Assembly: GCA_035384565.1 (NCBI GenBank)
Contig: DAOOIT010000040.1
Coordinates: 54,067-60,455 of the forward strand
DNA: 6,389 bases
Reading direction: 5' to 3'
Origin: Planctomycetota bacterium
GTDB lineage: Bacteria; Planctomycetota; PUPC01; DSUN01
The position numbers and the translations under genes were made by a program. Positions 1-5,364 of the stretch are shown piece by piece; the first letter of the stretch is position 1, and each line of letters starts with the position of its first letter. The notes beneath the pieces were generated by a model. It did no database searches and was not told where the DNA came from. It was given only the letters and a program-made list of their open reading frames with translations.

Positions 1-4
1 GCTT

Positions 5-80
5 GGACGGGCGGGGACGCCCGGTCCCAGGGCTCCCTTCGGTCGCCCTGGGCTACGACCCGGTCGCCCGCGTTCGCGGG
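5..80. repeat. cluster of three short hairpins (REP-like intergenic repeat)
   Basis: Three inverted repeats lie end to end. The first pairs GGACGGGC (5-12) with GCCCGGTCC (19-27) with one bulged base. The second pairs CCCAGGGC (26-33) perfectly with GCCCTGGG (45-52). The third pairs CCCGCG (67-72) with CGCGGG (75-80) around a TT loop. The second and third are each followed at once by GGGCTACRA (50-58 and 78-86). The GCTACRA part recurs at the outer side of the large palindrome upstream of malQ. No T-run follows any of them, so simple Rho-independent terminators are unlikely. The arrangement looks like a cluster of dispersed palindromic units. The rest of 1-193 shows no gene that I can support. 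Confidence 0.5.
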
Positions 81-193
81 CTACAAGGCCCTGACACGTG
101 CGCCAAGATGAGGGCGTTGTCTTGGGCTATCCCATTTCGCCCCTTCGGAGCTCCCGCAGCCACCTGCGATTCCGGCCGCCACCGTCTCGGGGT

Positions 194-415
194 ATGGTTG
201 CACTTTGCGCCCATACGGATGATGTTCTCCAAGACGCGTTGCGGTTGGCACTGGAGCACGCCATCTCGGCCTACGACGCCGCCTGTGTGGCCTCGGCGCT
301 CCTGCTCGGCGCGCCGCTGGCCACTTGCGACGCGCCGCTTGCCCACCAGCTCGGGGGCAGGCAGCCCTGCGTCATTCTCCTCTCCGACCTGCCCCTTCCG
401 CAGTTTCAGCGGTGA
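194..415 (+). pseudogene. remnant of a VapC-family PIN-domain toxin (C-terminal half only)
   Basis: PIN-domain VapC toxins are Mg-dependent ribonucleases of about 125-140 residues with four acidic active-site residues. The reading frame here encodes 73 residues from the ATG at 194. They resemble only the C-terminal half of that fold: a helix (DVLQDALRLALEHAI), then SAYDAACVASALLLGAPLATCDAPLA. The Asp of SAYDA and the Asp of ATCD correspond to the third and fourth acidic positions. The N-terminal half, with the first Asp after strand 1 and the mid-domain acidic residue, is absent. The same frame continues upstream to about 98 without PIN-like sequence, and the other forward frames of 98-193 do not supply it either. 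No antitoxin gene is visible in the window. The stop (413-415) lies 10 bp from the malQ stop, in convergent orientation. An intact short protein of other function cannot be excluded, but a decayed toxin gene fits best. Confidence 0.6.
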
Positions 416-425
416 CCATGCCAAC

Positions 426-1988
426 TCAATCCATCGGGTAGCCGGGCGGGAACGGCGACTCGGGCTCCTTCCCGGCCTCTTCCTTCGGCCTGGGGGCCTC
501 TTTGCGCCCGTAGGCGAGAGCCAGATCGAGCAGCCTGCCCCGCAGCTCGGCCGTGAGGGCATCCTCGCGGAAGCGCCAGCTCCAGTTGCCGCTGGCCTGG
601 CCAGGCGTGTTCATGCGGGCCTCCCCCCCCAGACCCAGCACGTCCTGGAGCGGAACGATGGCCACGTCGGCAACAGACTCGTAGGCCAGGCGGGTGAGCG
701 CCCAGTTCACCGGCTCAGCCATTGGGCCCAGGTAGCGGTGCAAGGCCGCCTTCTCCTTCGCCTCGCGCGTGTGGTACCAGCCGAGCGTGGTGTCGTTGTC
801 GTGCGTGCCGGTGTAAACGATGCAGTTCCGCTCGTAGCGGTGCGGCAGGTAGGGGTGCGTGCCGTCGGTGGTGAAGGCGAACTGGAGCACCTTCATGCCG
901 GGGAACTCGAACTGCTGGCGAAGGGCCTCCACGTCGGGCGTGATGAGGCCCAGGTCCTCGGCGATGATGGGCAGTTCGCCGAGCGCGTCCTTGAGGGCCT
1001 CGAAGAAGCGCGCGCCGGGCCCCTTCACCCATCGGCCGTTGATGGCGGTCTCCTCGCCCGCGGGCACCTCCCAGTAGGCCGCGAAGCCGCGGAAATGGTC
1101 GAGCCGCACGATGTCCACCGTGCGAAACGTCTGGCGGAACCGCTGGACCCACCAGGCGAAGCCGTCCGCAGCCATCGTGTCCCAGCGGTACAGCGGGTTG
1201 CCCCAGAGCTGGCCCGTCCTGCTGAAGTAGTCGGGCGGGACGCCGGCGACAACGGAGGGCCGCAGGTCGGGGCCGAGGAAGAAGAGCTCCGGGTGCGCCC
1301 ATACGTCGGCGCTGTCGAAGGCGACGAAGATCGGGATGTCGCCCACGATGCGAATGCCCTTGGCGTTCGCGTGGCGCTTCAGATCGCTCCACTGGCGGAG
1401 AAACTGGTACTGGAGGTAGCAGTGGGTGAACACGGCATCGGCGAGACGCTCGCGGGCTCGGGCCAGGGCGGCGGGCTGGCGCGTGGCGAGGTCCTCCGGC
1501 CAGGTGCTCCACACGGCGCCGCCGTGGGCATCCTTGAGGGCGCGGAACAGCGCGTAGTCGTCGAGCCAGGCGGCATTCTCGTAGCAGAAGCGGTCGAAGT
1601 CGGCCCGCCGCGCCCCCACGGCGCTGCGGCGGAAGCGCGCGGCGGCGCGAGGGAAGACCTCGTTTCGCCAGCCGTAGACCCAGCCGAAGTCCACGTGCTC
1701 CTCGGGGAATCGCGGGGCGCTCGCCAGCTCCGACGGCTCGAGGTCGCCCTCCGAGGCCAGCCAGTCCAGGTTGAGCAGAAACGGGTTGCCCGCGAAGGCC
1801 GAGAAACAGGCATAGGGCGAATCGCCGTAGCCCGTGGGTCCCAGGGGTAGAATCTGCCAGAGCGACTGGCCGCTCTCGGCCAGAAAGTCGGCGAAGCGGT
1901 GCGCCGTGTAGCCCAGTTCCCCGATGCCGAAGCGGCCGGGCAGCGAGGTCGGATGCAGCAGAATGCCCGCGGAGCGGGGAAAGCGCAT
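426..1988 (-). CDS. malQ: 4-alpha-glucanotransferase (amylomaltase), GH77
   Basis: Cytoplasmic GH77 enzyme that cleaves an alpha-1,4 bond in maltodextrin and transfers the glucan to another acceptor, releasing glucose. It works in maltodextrin and glycogen turnover. The 520 residues match the short bacterial amylomaltase type (about 500, as in Thermus) rather than the longer enterobacterial form. Visible family signatures are the N-terminal GILLHPTSLPG (8-18), WQILPLGPTGYGDSPY (44-59), DIPIFV (217-222), PPDYFSRTGQLWGNPLY (251-267) and NTPG (460-463). The catalytic triad is complete: nucleophile Asp297 in RLDHFRGF, acid/base Glu344 in IIAEDLG, and Asp397 in GTHDND. A charged, proline-rich tail (about 495-520) follows the fold. 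The start is supported by AGGAGG (1994-1999) five bases upstream. There is no signal peptide. It is divergent from the oxidoreductase gene, and its leader probably contains the 80-bp palindrome. Confidence 0.96.
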   Translation of the reverse strand: MRFPRSAGILLHPTSLPGRFGIGELGYTAHRFADFLAESGQSLWQILPLGPTGYGDSPYACFSAFAGNPFLLNLDWLASEGDLEPSELASAPRFPEEHVDFGWVYGWRNEVFPRAAARFRRSAVGARRADFDRFCYENAAWLDDYALFRALKDAHGGAVWSTWPEDLATRQPAALARARERLADAVFTHCYLQYQFLRQWSDLKRHANAKGIRIVGDIPIFVAFDSADVWAHPELFFLGPDLRPSVVAGVPPDYFSRTGQLWGNPLYRWDTMAADGFAWWVQRFRQTFRTVDIVRLDHFRGFAAYWEVPAGEETAINGRWVKGPGARFFEALKDALGELPIIAEDLGLITPDVEALRQQFEFPGMKVLQFAFTTDGTHPYLPHRYERNCIVYTGTHDNDTTLGWYHTREAKEKAALHRYLGPMAEPVNWALTRLAYESVADVAIVPLQDVLGLGGEARMNTPGQASGNWSWRFREDALTAELRGRLLDLALAYGRKEAPRPKEEAGKEPESPFPPGYPMD

Positions 1989-2005
1989 GGGGGCCTCCTG
2001 TTCGC

Positions 2006-2085
2006 GTTCGCAGTGCGGGCTTCAGCCCGTATCCTAATGCTCGCATTGCCGGTCCAGGATGCAGGCTGAAGCCCGCGCTACGAAC
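2006..2085. repeat. 80-bp imperfect palindrome in the malQ leader
   Basis: Two 30-base arms (2006-2035 and 2056-2085) are inverted copies with 26 of 30 positions matching. Of the four differences, two are G-T wobble pairs (2014/2077, 2030/2061) and two are C/A mismatches (2011/2080, 2028/2063). The core GCGGGCTTCAGCC (2015-2027) pairs perfectly with 2064-2076. The 20-base loop starts with AATGC-TC-GCATT, which can form its own small hairpin. The inner edge lies only 6 bp from the malQ Shine-Dalgarno sequence. The outer right edge carries GCTACGA, as in the hairpins near the left end of the window. This has the form of a dispersed palindromic element or MITE-like unit. It could also act as an mRNA structure in the leader of malQ. 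Confidence 0.75.
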
Positions 2086-2095
2086 TGGCATTTTC

Positions 2096-2123
2096 ATGAT
2101 AGCGCTTGGCTGGATTGCTGCAA
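2096..2123 (-). promoter_or_regulatory. candidate (weak) sigma70 promoter for malQ
   Basis: On the minus strand TTGCAG (2118-2123) and TATCAT (2096-2101) are separated by 16 bases. The -10 matches five of six consensus bases, the -35 only three. Transcription would start near 2089 and the leader of about 100 nt would include the whole 80-bp palindrome. It is the best candidate I see upstream of malQ, but it is not strong. Confidence 0.4.
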
Positions 2124-2133
2124 GCCGGGCTTG
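2121..2133. promoter_or_regulatory. 13-bp perfect palindrome, candidate operator
   Basis: CAAGCC-G-GGCTTG is a perfect inverted repeat with a single central base. Its left end overlaps the candidate -35 of malQ (2118-2123) and its right end overlaps the -35 of the oxidoreductase operon (2131-2136). A protein bound here could block both promoters. No regulator gene is in the window, so the binding factor is unknown. A 13-bp palindrome can arise by chance in GC-rich DNA; position is the main argument. Confidence 0.35.
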
Positions 2134-2158
2134 ACGGCGGCGGCCCAATGGCTATGAT
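2131..2158 (+). promoter_or_regulatory. sigma70-type promoter of the oxidoreductase-HEAT operon
   Basis: TTGACG (2131-2136) and TATGAT (2153-2158) each match five of six consensus bases, with 16-bp spacing. The expected transcription start is near 2165, giving a leader of about 78 nt. An in-frame ATG at 2159 would therefore lie before the transcription start, which supports the downstream ATG at 2243 as the true start. Confidence 0.65.
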
Positions 2159-2230
2159 GTGCGGGGCCGAGGCGGCAATGCGGATTCTACATTCCAGATT
2201 GCAGACCGCAGACCCCAGCTTCCTTGTTGC

Positions 2231-2236
2231 GGAGAG
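2231..2236 (+). promoter_or_regulatory. ribosome binding site deciding the oxidoreductase start
   Basis: GGAGAG lies six bases before the ATG at 2243. With the Tat motif beginning about ten residues later, it selects this start over the in-frame ATG 84 bases upstream, whose 28 extra residues look like untranslated leader. Confidence 0.7.
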
Positions 2237-2242
2237 CGAGCC

Positions 2243-3517
2243 ATGACGATGGACCGAGGACCCGTGAATCGCCGAGGCTTTCTGCGCGGCGCGGCCACCG
2301 CCGCCGCGGCGCTGGCCGTGGTGCCGCGCCACGTGGTCGGCGCCGAGAGCCCCACAGGCCCGCAGCCGCCCAGCGAGGTGTTCGCCTGCGGCCTCATCGG
2401 CTGCGGCGGCCAGGCCGGCGAGGATCTCAAGAGCTACATCAAGGACTGGGGCGCCGACTTCAAACTCCTGGCCGCGGCCGACGTGCACTACGGCCACCTC
2501 CAGAACGCCAAGAAGCGCTGGGGCGAGCAGGTGGAGCTGTACACCGACTGGCGGCGCGTGGTCGAGCGCAAGGACATTGACGTGGTCTCCATCGCGACCC
2601 CGCCCCACTGGCACGCGCTCTGCTGCATCGGCGCCGCGCAGGCAGGCAAGGACATCCTGTGCGAGAAGCCGATGACGAAGTTCATCGCCGAGGGCCGCGC
2701 CGTGGTGACGGCCGTCAAACGCTATGGCCGCGTGTTCCAGATCGGCACCAGCGGCCGCTTCGGCGCCTGCAAGAGCCCCCACAGCCGCATGATCCACAAG
2801 ATCATGCGCAGCGGCCTGCTCAAGAACAACTGCCAGGGCGTCTTCATCCAGCGCGGCGGCTTCCCCGTCAAGCGCTACTGCGGCCTCGTCAACGCCAAGC
2901 CCGAGCCCGTCCCCAAGGAACTCGACTGGGACATGTACTGCGGCCCCGCCCCCGTCCGCCCCTTCCACCACGACCGCTTCGGCTGGAACCACCGCTTCTA
3001 CTGGGACTACGAGGGCGGCGCCCTGGCCGACTTCGCCCAGCACTACATGGACCCCTTCCAGTGGATCTACGGCAAGGACGACACCAGCCCCGTCGAGGTC
3101 GAGACCCTCGCCGCCCCCGCCCACCCCGAGTGCTGCACGCCCTGGGCCTGGGCCGAGCTGAAGTATGCCGACGGCCTGACGCTCGTGCTCGACGGCAATG
3201 AGTGGGGCCCGCGCTACGACCGCAAGAAAGAGCGGCGCGTGGACCTCAGCGACCTCGACGCCGAGAGCCAGGAGAAGCTCAAGGCCCTGCCCGACCCCGA
3301 GCCGCTCCTCACCTTCCCCGAGGCCGTGCGCCAGCGGAAGGACTCGGGCGGCCACGTGGAGGCCGCCCACCGCGCCATCACCATCGCCCACCTCGCCAAC
3401 ATCTCGCTGCGGCTCGGGCGCAAGATCAAGTACGACCCCGTCAAGGAACAGGTCATCGGCGACGACGTGGCCAACCGCCTGGTCTATCAGCCCATGCGCG
3501 AACCCTGGCACCTGTAG
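2243..3517 (+). CDS. Tat-exported Gfo/Idh/MocA-family oxidoreductase
   Basis: NAD(P)-dependent dehydrogenase of the glucose-fructose oxidoreductase / inositol dehydrogenase / MocA family; the substrate is probably a sugar or polyol but cannot be named. The protein has 424 residues from the chosen ATG. The N-terminus carries a twin-arginine signal, NRRGFLRGAATAAAALAVVP (9-28), with likely cleavage near VVGA (31-34), so it would be exported folded with its cofactor. The Rossmann motif GLIGCGG is at 50-56, TPPHWHAL at 119-126, and the family's catalytic-lysine motif CEKP at 140-143 (Lys142). The C-terminal domain contains LDWDMYCGP (227-235), GGALADFAQHYMD (258-270) and GHVEAAHRAI (370-379), and ends in NRLVYQPMREPWHL, a pattern I associate with planctomycete-type members. 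There are 11 cysteines. It is first in a probable operon with the HEAT-repeat gene 47 bp downstream. Confidence 0.9.
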   Translation: MTMDRGPVNRRGFLRGAATAAAALAVVPRHVVGAESPTGPQPPSEVFACGLIGCGGQAGEDLKSYIKDWGADFKLLAAADVHYGHLQNAKKRWGEQVELYTDWRRVVERKDIDVVSIATPPHWHALCCIGAAQAGKDILCEKPMTKFIAEGRAVVTAVKRYGRVFQIGTSGRFGACKSPHSRMIHKIMRSGLLKNNCQGVFIQRGGFPVKRYCGLVNAKPEPVPKELDWDMYCGPAPVRPFHHDRFGWNHRFYWDYEGGALADFAQHYMDPFQWIYGKDDTSPVEVETLAAPAHPECCTPWAWAELKYADGLTLVLDGNEWGPRYDRKKERRVDLSDLDAESQEKLKALPDPEPLLTFPEAVRQRKDSGGHVEAAHRAITIAHLANISLRLGRKIKYDPVKEQVIGDDVANRLVYQPMREPWHL

Positions 3518-3564
3518 GGCGCGCATGCTTGCACGCGGAACCCGTTCTGCTAGGAGTCCCCCCG

Positions 3565-4422
3565 ATGCCCGCTTCTGAACAGCTCAAGGCCCTCGTCGAG
3601 CAGATACCCGACCACGACAAGGGCGGCTCGTATGTGAGCCTCACGCCGGAGGCCGGCGAGGCCATGCGCACGCTCGCTGCCGAAATCCTCAAAGGCGGCC
3701 GCGAGAACGTGCTCGGCCTTGTTGACCTGCTCGTCGAGCCGAAGATCGGCGAGGAGGTCAAGGACATCAAACCCCACTATGCCCTCCACCTCGTCGCCGT
3801 CCACGTCACAGGCGAGGGTCAGGAGAAGGCCCGCGCCGAAGTTGCCCTCGCCCTCGCCTCCCAACTGGGCGGCGACCGGCCCAAGGCCATCCAGAAGTAC
3901 CTGATCCAGGAGATTCAGCTCTGCGGAGGCAAGGAGGTCACCGAGACCCTCGGCAAGATGCTCCTCGACCCCGACCTCTACGACGACGCGGCCCGCGCTC
4001 TGGCCGCCATCAAGGAGGGCGCCGCCGACGTGCTGCTCGCCGCCTTGCCCAACGTGAAGGGCCGCGCCCGGCTGAGCGTGATCAAAAAGCTCGCCGTGCT
4101 GAAGTGCGAGAAGGCCGCCGACGTCTTCAAGCAGGCACTCGCCGAGCAGGACCTCGACATCCGCATTGCGGGTGCCTGGGGCATCAGCCGCATCGCCGAT
4201 GCATCGGCCTCCGAGGCCCTGCTCAAGGCCGCCGACGGCGCCAGGGACTGGGAGCGTCTGAACCTGTCCGACGCGGCCATGTCCCTGGCCGACGCGCTGC
4301 TCGCCGCGGGCAAGAAGCCAGAAGCCGCCGCCATCTACGCCCATATGGCCACGACGCGCACCGACCCGACCGAGAAGCACATCAAGCAGGCCGCCGAACG
4401 CGGCCTGGCCGCGACGAAGTGA
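3565..4422 (+). CDS. HEAT-repeat-like helical scaffold protein
   Basis: A 285-residue, almost entirely alpha-helical protein without signal peptide or membrane segment, so probably cytoplasmic. Helix pairs recur along its length, for instance at about 104-133, 136-161, 166-192 and 196-222. The last, DIRIAGAWGISRIADASASEALLKA split over 198-222, has the Asp/Arg pattern typical of HEAT/PBS-lyase-like repeats. Near the C-terminus LADALLAAGKKPEAAAIYA (241-259) looks like a TPR helix pair. Such proteins bind partner proteins; no catalytic residues are recognisable and the partner is unknown. The start is chosen at ATG 3565, preceded by TAGGAG (3551-3556) eight bases upstream; the open frame reaching further upstream overlaps the oxidoreductase gene and is not coding. 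The 47-bp gap and shared direction suggest co-transcription with the oxidoreductase. It ends 22 bp from the stop of the convergent lipoprotein gene. Confidence 0.78.
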   Translation: MPASEQLKALVEQIPDHDKGGSYVSLTPEAGEAMRTLAAEILKGGRENVLGLVDLLVEPKIGEEVKDIKPHYALHLVAVHVTGEGQEKARAEVALALASQLGGDRPKAIQKYLIQEIQLCGGKEVTETLGKMLLDPDLYDDAARALAAIKEGAADVLLAALPNVKGRARLSVIKKLAVLKCEKAADVFKQALAEQDLDIRIAGAWGISRIADASASEALLKAADGARDWERLNLSDAAMSLADALLAAGKKPEAAAIYAHMATTRTDPTEKHIKQAAERGLAATK

Positions 4423-4444
4423 GGCACGGACCCACCGAGAGGCG

Positions 4445-5197
4445 CTACTCGGCGAACTCGAGGATGTCGTAGTCCTCGAAGCGATGGAAGTCGAGCGCAC
4501 TGAGCCGGGCGCTGCTGGAGAGCTCTTGGCCCGCCTCGAGGTAGACCGAATAGTCGTAGCGGCATACGGCGAAGCGCCAGCGATCGCCAAGTTGCGGCTT
4601 CGGTGTGGGGGTGAAGGCCGAGAGCGGGATGGCAGCCTCCACGATCCAGCCCTTATCCTTGTCCTTCCAGTTGTTCACGGTGCCGCTCACCGAGATGGCC
4701 ACCTGAATCCGCGAGTCCCAGTCCTTCCAGCGGTCAATCGAGCCTGCGGCGAGGCGACGGCCGATCAGCAGGTCGAGCACGGTGCCCAGAGGATTGATCT
4801 CGATCTCGTAGTAGGCCGGCTCGACGTCGCTCGGCTTGACGAACAGCTCGACCACGTCGTCCTCCCATAGCCAGGCGTCGCGCTCCTTCTTCAGTGCCAG
4901 CAGGTCGAAGTCCTCCATCACCACGCCGAGGTAGAGGAACTCGTCGTCCCACAGCAGCTGCGCCGAACTGGGATGGCGCGGCTTCCGTCCTTCGGGCGGA
5001 ATGCGAAAGTCGTCGAGCACGTAGGCACGATCCCACGCAGGATCGTTGAGCTTGCCGTCAATGGCGATCTTGCCCGCGGCGCGGCGGCAGGGGATGATCC
5101 GGGCTTGCCGACTGCCCTCGCCCGGCGCCGGGGCCTTCGGCAGGCACCCTGCGAGCAACAGACACGCGATGGCAGTTCCCACGGCTCGTCCTTGCAT
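4445..5197 (-). CDS. lipoprotein with CBM9-like carbohydrate-binding domain
   Basis: A 250-residue predicted envelope lipoprotein. The N-terminus is a short signal peptide ending in LLLAGC (13-18), a clear lipobox with Cys18 as the lipidated residue. A proline-rich linker follows (about 19-32). From about 43 the sequence fits a CBM9-like beta-sandwich domain: KIAIDGKLNDPAWDRA (43-58), then AQLLWDDEFLYLGVVMED (79-96), WEDDVVELFVKP (111-122), YYEIEINPLGTVLDL (129-143), GWIVEAAIPLSAF (183-195) and GDRWRFAVCRYDY (204-216). CBM9 domains bind sugars, often chain ends, in xylanases; free-standing versions like this one have no proven ligand. No catalytic domain is attached. The start at 5197 is chosen because AGGAGG (5205-5210) lies seven bases upstream and the promoter -10 (5233-5238) would put transcription start near 5226, inside any longer form. 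It shares its upstream region with fucI. Confidence 0.85.
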   Translation of the reverse strand: MQGRAVGTAIACLLLAGCLPKAPAPGEGSRQARIIPCRRAAGKIAIDGKLNDPAWDRAYVLDDFRIPPEGRKPRHPSSAQLLWDDEFLYLGVVMEDFDLLALKKERDAWLWEDDVVELFVKPSDVEPAYYEIEINPLGTVLDLLIGRRLAAGSIDRWKDWDSRIQVAISVSGTVNNWKDKDKGWIVEAAIPLSAFTPTPKPQLGDRWRFAVCRYDYSVYLEAGQELSSSARLSALDFHRFEDYDILEFAE

Positions 5198-5204
5198 GGC
5201 AGCG

Positions 5205-5210
5205 CCTCCT
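5205..5210 (-). promoter_or_regulatory. ribosome binding site deciding the lipoprotein start
   Basis: On the minus strand a full AGGAGG sits seven bases before the ATG at 5197. It selects this start over an in-frame ATG 33 bases further upstream, which has no comparable site and lies ahead of the predicted transcription start. Confidence 0.75.
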
Positions 5211-5232
5211 GGTCCAGCGGCCTCCCACACGG

Positions 5233-5261
5233 ATTCTAGCCGCCTCCGCCTCCCCTGTCAA
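5233..5261 (-). promoter_or_regulatory. near-consensus sigma70 promoter of the CBM9 lipoprotein gene
   Basis: On the minus strand a perfect TTGACA (5256-5261) is followed after exactly 17 bases by TAGAAT (5233-5238), five of six matches to the -10 consensus. Transcription would begin near 5226, leaving a leader of about 28 nt that contains the AGGAGG. Confidence 0.7.
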
Positions 5262-5265
5262 CGCC

Positions 5266-5280
5266 GATGCCCAGGCCATC
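5266..5280. promoter_or_regulatory. imperfect 15-bp palindrome between divergent promoters, candidate operator
   Basis: GATGCCCAGGCCATC is symmetric around A5273 except for one arm position (C5270 against C5276). It ends exactly where the fucI -35 begins and lies 4 bp from the lipoprotein -35. This is where a repressor controlling both directions could bind. The regulator is not in the window, and the match is short, so this remains a guess from position and symmetry. Confidence 0.35.
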
Positions 5281-5309
5281 TTGACAAGCGCGCCCATCCG
5301 CCCAATAAT
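5281..5309 (+). promoter_or_regulatory. near-consensus sigma70 promoter of fucI
   Basis: A perfect TTGACA (5281-5286), a 17-base spacer and AATAAT (5304-5309), five of six matches to the -10 consensus. Expected transcription start is near 5316, giving a leader of roughly 49 nt before the ATG at 5365. Confidence 0.72.
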
Positions 5310-5364
5310 ACGGGCTGTGGCATCGGTGCTGCTAGAGTGAACTCACAAGCGAAAGGAAGCGGTT

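Noticed and set aside
3..1850. A 615-residue open frame on the plus strand across malQ
   Set aside because: It is antisense to a complete GH77 enzyme with all catalytic motifs. Its translation shows no family signature beyond low-complexity Val/Glu/Ala/Arg composition, as expected for the shadow of a GC-rich gene.
715..2148. A 477-residue minus-strand frame overlapping malQ in another frame
   Set aside because: It is Arg/Pro/Ala-rich out-of-frame translation of malQ; no domain and no ribosome binding site of its own.
2159..2242. Longer oxidoreductase start at ATG 2159
   Set aside because: It lies immediately after the -10 box and before the expected transcription start. The 28 extra residues would displace the Tat signal from the N-terminus, and the ATG at 2243 has a proper ribosome binding site.
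2078..3526. A 482-residue open frame on the minus strand opposite the oxidoreductase
   Set aside because: It is the antisense shadow of a well-supported gene, with biased Ala/Val/Gly/His composition and no recognisable domain.
4435..4452. Possible terminator between the convergent HEAT and lipoprotein genes
   Set aside because: CCGAG and CTCGG form only a 5-bp stem with an 8-base loop and no T-run on either strand, and the right arm is inside the lipoprotein coding region.
5198..5230. Longer lipoprotein start at 5230
   Set aside because: It would put 11 residues before the signal peptide, would lie ahead of the predicted transcription start, and would bypass the AGGAGG at 5205-5210.
5337..5346. 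GTGA-AC-TCAC palindrome in the fucI leader, considered as a CRP-like site
   Set aside because: The spacing is two bases rather than the six of a CRP site, and an 8-base symmetric match is too short to claim.
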